Origin: Chimonanthus salicifolius
Lineage: Eukaryota; Streptophyta; Magnoliopsida; Laurales; Calycanthaceae
DNA: 64,000 bases
Assembly (NCBI GenBank): GCA_013350335.1
Contig: CM023538.1
Span: 47,486,201 to 47,550,200 of the forward strand
Direction of reading: 5' to 3'
Under the pieces are notes generated by a model. That model worked only from the letters and a program-made list of their open reading frames with translations, searched no databases and was not told where the DNA came from. The translations under genes and the position numbers were made by a program. Shown in pieces: positions 44,204-56,784 of the stretch. Each line of letters starts with the position of its first letter. The first letter of the stretch is position 1.

Positions 44204-45626
44204 GATTCTGTGAATTGAGGGCACTTGTTTACTTGTTCCTTGGCAGCAATTCACTTAGCATAATTCCTCCTTCCATTGCCAATATGCGCTTTCTTCAAGA
44301 ACTAGACCTGTCCCACAATTATTTAAATGGGAACATTCCTCCTTCGGTTACCAACATGAGCTCTCTTACAAGAATAGATCTGTCCCACAATATTTAAATG
44401 GGAACATTCCTCCTTCGATTACCAATACTACTAATCTCGACTACCTTGACATCTCTGAAAACATGATTGAAGGTCTTCTTCCTTCCGTGCTACTTGTTCA
44501 GCTATCATATCTTAACATGTCCAGAAATGCATTACAAGGAATAACCACTTTCCAGTCAGACAAGAATGAGGCATCAAATTTGAAAGTGTTGGACCTTCTA
44601 GCAATGAATTTTCAGGAGAATTACCAATGAGTTGTTTGAGAAAGGTGTGTGGTTGGACTACCTAAGCTTATCAAGTAATCATCTGCACTTGATACAACCC
44701 ATCATTCTCCAATATGACAAGGTTGGAAGTTTTGTACTTGACAAAAATGCCTTCACTGAGACAAGATCTTTCAAGGGCTAGCGCAACATTTCTTCTTTAC
44801 AGGTGCTTGATTTAAGGAAGACTTTCTTAACTGTTACTCTACCAAGTGGTTGTTCTCGCTTTCGAATCTTACATCACTTCTTTTGGGTGGAATAAGTTTG
44901 ATGGGCATATTCCTGCTGAGTTGTGTCAAATGCAACGACTTAGGTTGCTGGACTTTTCACATAATGAACATTCTGGAGACATACCTCCTGCTTCAACATA
45001 TCTTTGCTTGGATCAATCAGGTGCTTAGATCCAGACAGATCTAGTCATGCTATTTACTACAACTTAGAACCACCTTTACAACCAAGGGAGAGAACTCACT
45101 TATGAAGGCACTCCACTTCTTCTGATGATCGGAATTGATTCTCGTCAAATAAGTTGATGGGTAAAATTCCTCTGGAGATTGGATATTTGAAAGAGATACA
45201 ATCATGAACTTGTCTCACAACCTCTTAATGGTGAATTCCAAAACCTTTCAGTACTTGAAGAATATAGAAAGCTTGGATCTCTCCAACAACAAACTGACAG
45301 GTCATATTCCAATGGAATTAACTCAACTCTATTCACTTTCAGCATTCAATGTTGCTTTCAATAATCTTTCAGGTATGATCCATATTCAAGGGACAATTTT
45401 CAACATCAACGAGAGTATCTATGAAGGCAATTCAGATCTCTGTGGACAACCTCTCAAAAGAAATTGTTCACCAGTCCCCCAGCAAACCCTCAGTGAGCAA
45501 GTAAGAAATGATGAATCAACGATAGCAGACAATCCTCTATTTTTCTACTCATGTGTTGTTATTGGCTATGCATTAGGATTTGGGGTTACATTGCTCTTCT
45601 TTATATTGGTAAGAGTTGGAGAATGA
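44204..45626 (+). pseudogene. RLP last exon: LRRs, cap and membrane helix, frameshifted
   Basis: Acceptor TTTATTTTGTAG. It opens with LRRs (LRALVYLFLGSNSL, FLQELDLSHNYLNGNIP, SLTRIDLSHN), then TAA at 44395-44397 after a one-base loss (CACAATATTTAA against CACAATTATTTAA just upstream). LRRs continue in shifted frames (YLDISENMIEGLLPS, LSYLNMSRNALQG), with further frame breaks near 44590, an in-frame TAG near 44778 and more breaks to 45200. The open end (45204-45626) holds IESLDLSNNKLTGHIP, the C-terminal cap (YEGNSDLCGQPLKRNC), an acidic spacer and a membrane helix (VVIGYALGFGVTLLFFILV). No kinase. The pattern is that of the RLP class of plant receptors. Confidence 0.85.
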
Positions 45627-47690
45627 AATTGTTTTCAGGTTGTAGATCGCTTCTTTTAAGTTTGATTGCACTTATGAGTGTATACTATGTATTTCAACGT
45701 TACCAGGAGTTTTTGCTACATTTTAAAGTTGTGTTTATGTAAGAATTTTATAGCTCGTTATGCTACACTTTAAGAAATCTCATGATTTCAGAGTTCTTGG
45801 GTTATATAGTGTGTTTAATGATACGCTGATGCATGAAACGTGTTTACCATAAGCCTCATTTGGATCTTGCTCTTATATTCACCGAATCCTTTTTCAATTC
45901 GAATAATGAAGGGTTAGGTTTGAATTAACTTCCACGACTTTTTTTTTTCAAAATGATCATGCTTTTTTGTTAAAAACATATTTAATTAAATAAATTTAAA
46001 AATTGTCATGTTTCGAACAAGGGAGATGTAAAATACTCTATAATTATCAATATTAAAGAAACTGGGTGGAGACAAAATAGGCCCCGTGGCACTCTCTTCA
46101 GTATCTCTCCATTTCACCTCAAATTCCATTTAATTCAATTTATGCATTTTATCATAAGAGCAGAGTCGTTCGTACTCCAAAACCTCTCCAATTTTGATGT
46201 GGGCATATAACCGACGACAACTCGATTAAAAATGAACCGACTCGATGGACAAAATTAACGAATTCGCTCTCTGAATTTATGCTCATATCAATGGTGGGAA
46301 GAGTGACCTGGAATAATCCATTGGACAAATTTGTACCAGAATATGGGACAATTTGCATAATTTGGGCCTAGGACTATTGCATAATTGGCACTGGGCCCAT
46401 AGGATACTTTTGGGCCTCAAAAGCCCAATAAATCAAACCTGTTTGATTCCCTGGGGACCCAACTCGAAATGCCATGTCACCTAGTGAATCAACACCATGT
46501 GGGCCCAGTAGAAATGCCAAAATTGTAGAGAAAATCTGACCAAAAATGAAAAACTTGAAGCATGAACCATGTGGGCCTGGGAATCCAAGTTGAAAAGTCC
46601 AACTTAGAAAATGTCCTTTATTGTTAAAATAATAAACTCTGGAAATGAAAAAAAATATCGCCGATACTATCACTGATATTGTCGATATCGGCGATATGAC
46701 GTTGGTGGGAAACACCGATATTCATTTTTTTTTAAAAAAAATAATGATATTTATGACATTGGTCGTTATTATACCCGTTAGAAATATTGGGAACACATTG
46801 CAATGTCATGCCCAATAGGTCTACAAGAAGAAAAAATATATGGATGAATTGAAACTTTTTCTCAATGTATTTTAACCTTTTATTTTATTCTTTTGCATTT
46901 TAATTCCCAATATGCATGTACGTTCAAGTTCAATGAAAGAATATATTTAAATATTTCTCTTAAACTTTTTCGATGTTAATACTCGGACGGCAGGGGCGGA
47001 CGAAACTGCCGTTAAAAAACAATGACAAACAACGAAAATAAGAATTAGAAGGACTCGACAGACTCCTTTATAAACAGTAGAAAAGTTTCTTGGATGAATA
47101 ATTCAATTATTTAAAATCTTTCATCTTCTGATCAGTGTCCTACCTTCAAGCATGACTCTTTTTTTTCTTTTAAACTTGTGTGCTGGTTAGACCTCCTCTT
47201 TTCACATTATTTATTTATTAAAACTCCCTTTCTACCAATTCTATGCTCACTGCCTATTACGTATTGAAGAAGTTTTAAAATATCATGATTTGAATTACAT
47301 CATATTTTTTAAATATAAATAATAATTTTAAAAACATTGTTACTAATTTGAGGTTTAAAATCTTTAATTATTATTATGTCATCACATCAATTGTCCCGAG
47401 CTGATGCATGAATCTATCTTTCAATTGTCCACTTCGTATCAATTTGTAAAAGTTAGGCCTCACATTTTAAAGAAATTTCTCATCAACAATAGTCTGTAAT
47501 AGAGAATTTCTCATCCTTATTATTATTTTTTTTATCTTTTTTTTTTTCCCTTTTCAAATCTTGATTGATGTGTCGCATCCAAAGAAATTTCACATAATCA
47601 ATAATTTATAATAGAAAACTTCTCATCCTTATTTTCATTCTTTTTTTGTCTTCATTTTCATTCACTTCTTGCCAAACATACAATAACAAT
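45627..47690. other. intergenic region downstream of the RLP
   Basis: AT-rich. Two weak minus-strand frames (46152-46358, 46374-46715) resemble nothing I know. A CGATAT-rich block lies at 46655-46735. Two short related passages at 47460-47650 share AAATTTCTCATC/AAACTTCTCATCCTTATT, a local duplication. No gene supported. Confidence 0.6.
46655..46735. repeat. CGATAT/GCCGAT-rich short repeat
   Basis: Contains ATATCGCCGATACTATCACT, GATATTGTCGATATCGGCGATATGACG and CACCGATATT within 80 bp, a degenerate array around (C)GATAT with dyad symmetry. Part of a dispersed repeat, but its class is not clear. Confidence 0.4.
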
Positions 47691-47691
47691 T

Positions 47692-47913
47692 GTTGAAAAA
47701 TACTATTCATGAAATTGAGAGGGCATTAAGGAGGAAAGAGGCAGAGGGAGGACCCCTAAGGCAATTAGAACTTTCCATTCCTACTTCCCATCAAAATAGA
47801 AACTAACCCCATTAGAACTCTCCAAAATAGACCTTCCTTATTTAAACACAATTTCCTGATTTAATATCCTCTATGTGGAGCCCCAAATTTAATGTGGTCA
47901 TGTTTAGTCTTAC
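47692..47913 (-). repeat. probable 3' LTR of the decayed copia
   Basis: Runs from TGTAAGACTAAACATG (minus strand, next to the polypurine tract) to TTCAACA. TG...CA ends fit, but no matching 5' LTR was found apart from a 45-bp similarity at 53150-53200. Confidence 0.4.
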
Positions 47914-48559
47914 ATTCTCCCACTTGGCCCATATTTATACTTCATGGGATTTAAAACAGATATATCATAAGGTATACACGTAAACTGTATTTAACAACAT
48001 AATATGGTCAACATTATAATGCTAATACTAAACAAACCATAAGTGCGAGTAATGGCAGTTGCACATCATCTTATCCCGACATGATCCCTTCTACTACTAC
48101 AAAACAAGTGACCTACCTATCATAGCCCTTAAATGAAAGATTTTTCATAATGGTCCACATAAGTGTCAAAACCTAATACTATTCATGTTAATGTCAAAAT
48201 AACACATAATGTATATATATAACAATAATAAACAGGAACAATAATCATAAACGCATATATGAGTACTCAAATGTCAAATAGTGCACATTTATTCATAATA
48301 CAGTCCAAAATACATAATTATATCATAATAGATTACGTTAAAAATCATTCTATTGGCATGTTCTTTAAAGGTCTTTATAGGTAATCCCTTCGTCAACGGA
48401 TCTGCCACCATAAGTAAAGTACTAACGTTCTCAATAACACCGTCTGTTTCTGAACTTTTCTTTCACGACAAAGTATTCAATTCCATGTTTTCAATATTCG
48501 AATACTTGTCGTTCTTAGAGAAGAATACTGCAGCAAATTATCACAGTAAATTCTCAGCG

Positions 48560-49020
48560 GCTTGACAATGCTATTGATATTCCAACTCCTAAGATAAAGT
48601 TTCGCAGCCATATTCCTTGAACAATGGCTTTATAGCATGCCACAAATTCTGCTTACATGGTTGATGTTGAAGTAATAGATTGTTTGACACTTTTCATGAT
48701 ATTGTTCCGCCAGCATAAGGAAGAAATAACCAAACATTGACTTTCTAATATCAATGCAACCACCAAAATTCGAATCTGATAGCAAATGATCTCGAGATTA
48801 TCGACCTCTTAAACGTAAGCATGAAGTCTTTAGTACCCTATAAATACATCATTATTTTCTTTACAGCTTTCTAGTGATCCATTCTAGGGTTGCTTTGGTA
48901 TCTCCCAGCATACTAACAGCAAAACTAATATCGGGTCTGGTGCAGGTCTGGGCATACATTAGGCTACCTACAACTGAGGCATAAGGAATTCCCTCCATTT
49001 GTTTTTTTTCAAGTCCATTA
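48560..49020 (-). pseudogene. decayed copia RT-RNase H connection
   Basis: The minus strand reads IPYASVVGSLMYAQTCTRPD then ISFAVSMLG, the conserved segment between RT and RNase H of copia pol, followed by frame breaks. Confidence 0.75.
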
Positions 49021-49029
49021 TGCGGACAT

Positions 49030-49850
49030 TGATTTAAGATAAATTTATCTCCCTTCTAAATAGGGGCATTTTGATAGGAACAATTTTACATACCGAATCT
49101 CTTAATATTCTTTCTATGTAGCCTTTCTGAGACAGTCCTAATACACCACGTGTTCTGCACGGATCTATTCCAATCACGTATTTTGCCTCTCTCATATCTT
49201 TCATTTCAAAATTATTGGAGAGAAACTTCTTAGTTTCAAACACCATACCAATATCATTAGTGACAAGCAAAATATCATCAACATATAATATCAGAAGGAT
49301 AAATTACTCCCACTGACCTTCATCAATATATACCATCAACGGTGTTTTCCTTAAAATCGAAGGAGGTAATGGTATATTGAACTTGAGGTACCATTGCCTA
49401 GATGCTTGCTTAAGGCCATAAATTGATTTCTTTAATTTGTATGACATATGTTCTTTACTCTTTATGAAGAATCATTTAGGTTGTTCCATATACACTTCTT
49501 CATCTAAACTACCATTCAAAATTCAGTTTTAACATCCATTTGGTGAAGCTCCAAATTATAATGAGCCACCAAAGCCATAATGATTCTAAAAGAGTCCTTT
49601 TGGATACAGAGAGAATGTCTCTTTATAATCAATGCCATATTTCTGAGTAAACCCTTTGGCCACAAGTCTTGCTTATATCGTTCGATATTGCCCTTAGAGT
49701 TCGTTTGGTCTTAAAGACCACTTATATCCAACTTTCTTGCATCCCTGAGGCAATTCTACTAGATCCCAGACTTCATTCTGGGCCATGGACTTCAGCTCAT
49801 CTTTCATGACGTCTAACCACTTAGTACAATCATCACATTTATGGCTTCTT
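49030..49850 (-). pseudogene. decayed copia reverse transcriptase
   Basis: Motifs in order: NGSLDEEVYMEQPK, KLKKSIYGLKQASRQWYLKF, ILYVDDILLVTNDIG with the YVDD catalytic motif (about 49265-49285), NNFEMKDMREAKYVIGI and LGLSQKGYIERIL. Stops and frame changes separate them. The longest open piece is 49034-49270. Confidence 0.85.
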
Positions 49851-50429
49851 TATAAGTGACCGAATCTTTAATAGCCCCTAAATCATAATCCGATCTTATA
49901 GATATACCACATAGTCATCCGAAATAGCAGGTCTCTTTTTTTTTCAGACCTTCTTATGCTATTTCTTGTGGTTGTTCCACAATTGGTTCATTATTGGTAA
50001 TGGTTTCTTCATGGAGTGATTCATCATTCAGGTCTTATTCATCAGGTTGTTCAGTAACATTAGGGACAACAATTTCTAAAGTTAGGAGTATAGGGACTTG
50101 TACCATTACTTCTGCACACCACGTTACTCATTATATTACTCCCTAACCTCACCATTTCAATAAATCTAGTATTACGGTCTCCACAATTCTCATATTATGG
50201 TTTGGACAATAGAACATGCACCCTTTGAACTCTCAGGGTAATCTATGAAGTAACCACTGATTGTCCGTTCATCAAGTTTTCTTTCATGTGGATTATAAAT
50301 TCTTCTTCTGCAGGACAACTCCATACATGCAGGTGTCTCAAAAAGGTTTCCTTCCGTCCACAGTTCAAAAGAGTCTTAGAATTGACTTACTAGGAGCCTG
50401 ATTAAGCAAGTACATTGCGGTTCTTAATG

Positions 50430-50940
50430 CATACATCCACAACATAATGGGTACAGTGTTATTACATAACATACTCCTAACCATGTCCATAAGTGTGCGG
50501 TTACACCTTTCAGCAACGTCATTCTGCTCAGGTGTACCGAGCATTATGTATTGTGCAATTATACCGCGACTTTCAAATAGTCTATCAAAAGGCCCGAGTG
50601 TTGACCCGTTTCATCATACTTACCATAATATTCACCACCTCTATTTGACCTTATGGCTTTCACCTTTCTATCTAATTGTCTTTCAACTTTAGTGATAAAT
50701 ATCTCTACGGTGTTAACTGCTTAGATTTATCATGCAACATATAAATATACTATAACGCGAAAATTCATCATAAAGGTGATAAAATAGGTCTCTCCACCAA
50801 AAGATGGAACATCAAATGGGCCACAAATATCAGTATGGATCAACTCAAATAGCCCTTTAGATATTGTGACTCCTTTCTTAGTGTCTTTGGTCTGCTCCCT
50901 TAATGCATTCCACACACAAACCTAAATCAGTAAAATAAAG
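50430..50940 (-). pseudogene. decayed copia integrase
   Basis: LFELIHTDICGPFDVPSFGG (first catalytic Asp in HTD) at about 50810-50880, and GTPEQNDVAERCNRTLMDMV with the catalytic Glu at about 50480-50540. The region between is broken by frameshifts. Confidence 0.82.
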
Positions 50941-51389
50941 ATTCGGGATAATCCCATCTTTTACAATATTTGAATTTTTAGCGCATATATCCCAAACGTT
51001 TATGCTACACAAATAAAGGAATTTTCATTAATCAACCCATGTTTAATACCAACACTATAATGCATGATTAGGACAGAATTGACAAAGAATCATCAAGGTT
51101 TAAACAGTAAAGGCTATCAATCAATAATCCAGATCAAATAAAAGAAGGATCTTAAACAAACTGAAGCATTATATCCAAATTTACAATAATAACCTTAACA
51201 TCAAGTTTGGAAATTGAAATAAGGTTTCTGGCAACATAAGGAACATAAAGACAATCAAATAAATCTAAGTGATGGCTAGTGTCGAGGAAAAGACGGTAAG
51301 TGCCGATGACTTCAACTGGGACATTTGTCGATTTCCCTTATAAATGAAGACTTTATTTGGATCGATGGTCTGGGTCGTAAGATTTCCCT

Positions 51390-52260
51390 ATATTGTATTA
51401 GAAACATGAATTGTAGCTCCAGAATCAAGCCACCAAGTGTTAGAGGAAACTTCAGTAAGATTACATTCGAAACATACAGAAATGGAATGGTTATCTTTCT
51501 TTTCTACCACGACCTCCTTTTATGGTAGTCTTTTGGAAGTACCCTTGTTTCTTAAGAAGTGGCACCTCACACTACCTGTCCACTGACTTTGAGTCCCTAA
51601 GACATACTGGGTTCAAATGGTTTCTTTCAGACTTTCTTAAATTTCTTGGACTTCCATTATTTTTTTACAGGGTTCTTGATGTGTTAATGGAGTGAGTGAT
51701 GTCCTACCTGCTTAAGTCTGCCTGCTCTTGAATCAGCATACTTGACAGTTCATTTACTTGCCATTTATCTTTCATAGTATTATAATTTATTTGAAATGAC
51801 CCATACTGAAGAGGCAGAGAATTTAGAATGAATTGGATCAGAAAAGTATCATCACACTCATCCATATTCTTCAGCTGAGCAAATATTTGTCATCTCCGTT
51901 ATGTACTCATACATGCCACGGCTTCCATCGAATTAATGGTGTCAGCTGGCCATAAGTTGCCTGCTAAGGACTTGTCCGCTGCTTTGAATTTATTTTCAAT
52001 ATTTTGGAGGTATTCCTTATCATTTCGTTTTGGGTAGCGAAGTCTTAATGTTATTTGCCACCGTCATGCGTATGAACATAAGGTGAGTTTTTGACCAGAT
52101 CCATACTTCATAGGACTTTTTCTCAGAAGTCGTAATTGTGCCCGTAATAGTAAGCTTATAGAAATTAATACTTTGTTAAGATCAAGCACACCGAGGTGAA
52201 ACTCAACTTGTTCTTTCCATTTAGAGAAATTAAGTGCAGTCAACATTGGAACAACAGAAG
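51390..52260 (-). pseudogene. decayed copia protease and gag
   Basis: Protease motif NTWWLDSGATIHV at about 51400-51440. Further right, a degenerate Cys/His and Lys-rich patch (about 51500-51660), then gag starting near 52245 with LTALNFSKWKEQVEFHLGVL. Open frames are short. Confidence 0.7.
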
Positions 52261-54490
52261 CTTACGAATGCAGTCTAATAGGGAGAGATGCTGCAAAAAT
52301 TACATAATTTCAAGCTTACTTATATTGCACTATGAGTTAAACTTAATTGAAACACACAAACAGTCAACATTAGTAAACAATATTACTGGATCTACCTTTG
52401 GTAATCTTATGGCATACTATTTCATTATGGTGATTCCTAGTCACCAATAGAACTAATCAACAAAATACAAGTGATCAAATTCCGCCGCCACCTTTGGGTG
52501 TCCAGACAAATATCAACCACAAGTACCCGTCAATCATCCTATCCCAATCCGTTAACCACTCTGAATTGCATTTTGGGCCAACCTAATATGTCTGTGATTA
52601 GGGATCGTGATTGGCAAAGTCATTATTATCCGACACTTGGGAAAGTATTGGATCATAGTTATATGATATGGTTTTCAAATACATTCCGATTAGGCCACTT
52701 TGGTGAATAAGCAATCGTATCATAATATGGTATTAGGTCAAGAATAATGACTTTGCTCATTATAGGTTTTCCAAAAACATAAGAGGAAAAATCCTTGGAT
52801 TTTAAGTCCATAAGATCCATTAACCATAATCTTAAAATCCATAAAATTTAAACTTCATAATTTTAAAATCCATAATCTATACAATTTTAAACTCTATAAT
52901 TATTAAGATTTGCAAAAACATTTCAGGAAAATCCATGATTTAAAAAAAAAAAAAAATTATCCAAATTTTAAAACCTATAAACTTTAGATCCATAAAGGGT
53001 CATCTTCTTCCTTGAGATCCGAAAATTTTATTTCTTTAATTATTCTTTATTTCAAGCAATAAATTGATCCTCTGAACCAGCTCTGCCTATAAAATGGTCT
53101 TTCTTCATAATTATTTATGAATTTAAGCCAACCCTAGTGTCTAAAAACACTATTTACGAAATTGGAGAGGGCATTAAGGAAGAAAGAGGCAGATTCTCCA
53201 AGGTAGGTGTTTTCTCTTATTTTTGCACTTCAAGAAGTATTGATATATTAAAGGGAAGATCAGATCTCACTTTTTTCATCAATGGATCCTGGTATGTCTT
53301 ATAATTATTTGTTAATGATTTCCGCATTAAGATTGATCCGTGTTTCAAGTATTAATCGATTCAGATCTTGTGGTTATGTTGTTCGGGTATGTCGAACATT
53401 AAGTTTAATGATGAATTAATATACGATTGATTTCAATCTATAAACTCTGATATTATGATGAAGTATTATACTTTTTAATTTTTTGAAACCATTCAAGGAA
53501 TGAGATTTAAGATTTAATTTAACTTTATTTCCCGAGAGACCCCTTCAATCCAACTGGGTGATCTCATCGAACGGTTTTCCAAAACACCATTAGGTGAGGA
53601 GAACTTCGCCCACAATTAAATTATGTTTAAATTTCAAGGGGTTCATATTCTTGTGTAAATACTTTATATGGAACAATCTCTATCTATAACATGCTTAGTG
53701 TACATTGCATGTTTCTTATGCAATAATGAATACTTAGTATAATAATAGATAGGCGAAATTTGTGGACCGTAATAGACTCTAGTAGGATTGATGTTAGAAC
53801 GAAGTATTACGATACATTGATGATGTTTATTTGGCTATTTGATTTGATGGGATGTGTTGGTTTATATTAGAAGGAATAATGTTTTTCCAAATGTCTCACT
53901 TTTAGGAGAAAGTCCATGAAAAAAACCCATGCAAAAGTGGAACCCCTTTGGGAATGAGATATTTATATTAGAGATCTGTTTAAAAAATGAAGTGATTCCT
54001 CATCCAAATAAGACCACATATATTTAAAGTTTTATACTTTGACACAACTTTAAAGTAATTTTCATAAAAGCATTTGATTTAAAATTAGAGGCACATCAAA
54101 ATTTCAAAAATTTAGATGAGAGACAAGATTTATAAATACCCTTTCAACTTTTTGAGTTGTTTAATTCGCTTGTCGCTGTTTTATTTCTTTCTTTTCTTTA
54201 TTTGGGTCCTGTTTCTAGGTCTCCTTTTCCCTTTCTTTTTATCTTTTGATGTTATCCTTTTGATTGACTCTAATCCAATCGTTAGAAAAATAACATGAAA
54301 AGCTATTGTTATTCACCAAATATGTCTCTTACTCTCTGCCAAGGGAAAATGCTTTTTTTCCTCTATTTTCTTTTTCTTTTCGCGTAACGTGATTATTTAA
54401 ATAAGATAAAAAGAAAATATCTACTTACAAAAATCTCTTTCAGAAAAAAAAAGAATTATAAAGACAAATTAAATTAAATATAATAGTAAT
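52261..54490. other. non-coding; copia leader and AT-rich DNA
   Basis: Probably the leader and remains of the 5' end of the decayed copia up to about 53.2 kb, then AT-rich sequence with no gene seen. A 45-bp stretch at 53150-53200 matches 47705-47750. Confidence 0.5.
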
Positions 54491-54496
54491 ATTAAT

Positions 54497-54928
54497 AGAA
54501 AGGGAGTTGGCATGACAGTCAAGAAGCTCCTCTTTGGAAAGAGGTCTTAAGTTCGATTAATGCTCAACCCTCCTATGAGCCACTCTTTACCCGGTGTATA
54601 TGAGATTGAGAGGCTTGTACATGCCCTAAGGACTAGTAGGGTTAAAATGTAATGTCCCCTGTCCAAATATAGATTAGACCTTTGGATACCTTAGTCATAA
54701 AAAAAATAATAGAAATAAAAACACAGATGAGACCCCTGGACTAGTCGGTTAAAATGCAATGTTCCCTTTCCAAATACTATGAGACACTGGATACCTTGGT
54801 CAAAAAATAATAGAAAGGAGAAACACAGATGAGACCTCTGAATTAGTCGAATTAAAATGTAATGTCCCTGTCTAAATACAAATAAGACCCCTAGATACGT
54901 TGGTCCAAAAAATAGAAAGGAGAAACAG
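54497..54928 (+). repeat. SINE-like repeat with three tail units
   Basis: Starts with GGAAAGAGGTCTTAAGTTCGATT, resembling a Pol III B box as found in tRNA-derived SINEs, and ends in TAGTCATAAAAAAAATAATAG. The last 100 bp is then repeated twice more (about 54726-54830 and 54831-54928), each unit with ACTAGTCGG/GTTAAAATG, AATGT(C/T)CC, and GATACCTTGGTC plus A-rich. The A box is weak, so the SINE label is tentative; the triple repeat is clear. Confidence 0.5.
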
Positions 54929-54945
54929 TAGAAAAGGGAATCTGA

Positions 54946-55158
54946 CTGCTCTTACTTTCGAAGCTGCAGGAAGAGTTCTACAGGAAGCAAAATGAGAAGG
55001 AAGAGCCAAAGGACGCCGACTCGGAGTTGTCTAAGAACCAAAAGGAGGCCGCAATAAATATAATGGCCGATGTGGAGCATTATAAGAAACTCAGAGAAGC
55101 AGATGGATTGAAAGCAAGGGACGAAGTTCAGGAAAAAGTAGAAAATAATGAATCATAA
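54946..55158 (+). pseudogene. orphan exon-like fragment of a charged protein
   Basis: An open stretch of 70 codons without ATG start, closed by TAA. The composition is unlike the AT-rich surroundings: EEFYRKQNEKEEPKDADSEL, then NQKEAAINIMADVEHYKKLR and KARDEVQEKVENNES. It is strongly charged and helix-prone. A possible splice acceptor (TTTCGAAGCTGCAG) lies at its 5' end, so it may be the last exon of a gene or a captured gene fragment. I do not recognise the family. Confidence 0.45.
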
Positions 55159-55400
55159 CTTCTTTAGGTATAGGTTGGTTTTGGATTCAATGGTTCATTA
55201 GCAATTGTTTGATGGTTTTTTTGGGCTAAATCTCCGTACTTTTTACTATCTTCTTCTTTTATGTTCCTTTTCCACTCTTTCATGTAAAATTTTTCTTTTA
55301 TAGCAAGTCACAAAGTTCAGGAAAAATAGAATGAATAACTTCTTTACGTATAGGTGTTTTGGATTCTAAAGAGCAGTTTAGCAATTGTTTGATGACATTT
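55118..55400. repeat. short tandem duplication over the orphan exon end
   Basis: GAAGTTCAGGAAAAAGTAGA ... AACTTCTTTAGGTATAGG ... GCAATTGTTTGATGG (55118-55220) recurs in diverged form at about 55308-55405 (AAAGTTCAGGAAAAATAGAA ... AACTTCTTTACGTATAGG ... GCAATTGTTTGATGA). Confidence 0.7.
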
Positions 55401-55405
55401 TTGGA

Positions 55406-56401
55406 GATTTATTCGGTCATAATTTTTTTTTATTCTTTTCATCAATTATTTTTAATTTTTTAAACAAGATATGCTACATGTACTCTTAAATTATGCTTTT
55501 TATTTCAAAATACAATTGATTAAGGACTTGTCGTAGGATCACAAAACATAAAATGGTATAATTTAACAATTTTCTTTTTGAAAAAAAATTAAATGTAAAA
55601 ATGGTTTATTTTCATGTGTAGCCAGGATATGCAAAATATAATTTATATTAGTTATTTTTAACATGTTTAGTGGCTTATATATTGGTTTTGGATTTCAATG
55701 AAGTGCATAAGGCTCTGAGTGTGTTATTTAACTTATTTATTTTGATCAATCATTTGGAACTCGACATACATTTAGTAGATCTAAATACCAACCTTAATTA
55801 ATTTTTCTAATCAAATTTAAATTGATTTATAAACTATGTACATTACTTGTTCAATTTTGATTTAGTTTGTATCTAATTAAATTATCATATTATAAATAGA
55901 AAAAATCTCATTAAATAATTTCAAATTAGTTTTATTTATTTATAACAAAATAAGATTATCTTACGAAGGAGATTTCTTGAGTAGGGATTTATCTGTTTAG
56001 GAATTTCACTATATCTGTTTCACTATTATCTTAATGAGTTTATGTTATAAAAATAATTAAATTTTACATTTTTGCCATAAACATAACTATTAAATAACAT
56101 CTACCAATTAAAAATATCTATTCATCTTATAAAAGAAAAATACTAATTTCAAAATAGTTTATTTTAGCAATTTTTCTAACAATTATTCAAACTCATTTAT
56201 CACATTAAATAAAATAAAACATTTGAATCGATTAATAAAAAAAATTATCTCGTTATCAAATTTCAAGATTTTTTTATATGAATTAACGAAATACATAGTT
56301 TGTGTAAAAATCACAAAATTTCTAGTTTTAGTGAAGAATTTTAAATTAATAGTTCATTTCATAATATTGATATTTAAATCTATATAAGAAAATCACAACT
56401 T

Positions 56402-56442
<41 letters not shown>

Positions 56443-56779
56443 ACTATGTTTTAGATATAGATCTAAATTTAAAATGAGCTTAAAAATCCATAATCATATT
56501 GCTTGGATGTAAGAGTTTCCCCATACTCTTTTATGGTATGGTCCTCGATTACACCCTATGTAATTATGTGGAATTCTATCTCTAAGGACACTTTAGTTGG
56601 CTCATTATCTTTTAAATTAATTCTTTTAAGAATATGAAATATCCCCTGTCTGTTTGTTAAAATTTTATTATTATTTAATAAATAAATTGACCTAATTTAA
56701 AATGAAAATCTATATTGAATTGTTTCAAACTAGTCAATCCAACCAATAGTTGAAACAACTTATTTATCAAATACATTTG
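55406..56779. other. AT-rich DNA, no gene seen
   Basis: Very AT-rich with a (AT)n run at about 56405-56440. No coding or RNA feature supported. Confidence 0.6.
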
Positions 56780-56784
56780 ACTCA

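Larger units (their letters stand above)
40910..45626 (+). pseudogene. RLP gene, 3' part (LRR exons to membrane anchor)
   Basis: The downstream end of an LRR receptor-like protein gene. It has exons at 41290-41439 and 43418-43570, both intact, and a long last exon at 44204-45626 with several frame breaks. RLPs are extracellular LRR proteins with one membrane helix and no kinase, acting at the plasma membrane with partner kinases. No kinase domain follows. Exons are phase 1, so they could have joined the upstream segments, but the last exon is broken, so no full receptor can be made. Confidence 0.8.
47692..52260 (-). mobile_element. old, heavily decayed Ty1/copia element
   Basis: A second, unrelated copia element, also on the minus strand. 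RNase H/RT connection, RT, integrase, protease and gag motifs appear in the expected order from left to right reversed, but no long open frame remains. A polypurine-like CCAAGTGGGAGAA lies at about 47915-47928 on the minus strand, next to a probable LTR start TGTAAGACTAAAC (complement of 47900-47913), so the 3' LTR is likely about 47692-47913. The 5' LTR is not clear. It lies outside the RLP. Confidence 0.8.

Noticed and set aside
46152..46715. Two minus-strand ORFs downstream of the RLP
   Set aside because: No start context, domain or similarity that I can see, and they lie among short repeats.
53083..53095. TATAAAATGG as a promoter of a plus-strand gene
   Set aside because: No ORF or exon follows, and TATA-like strings are common in such AT-rich DNA.
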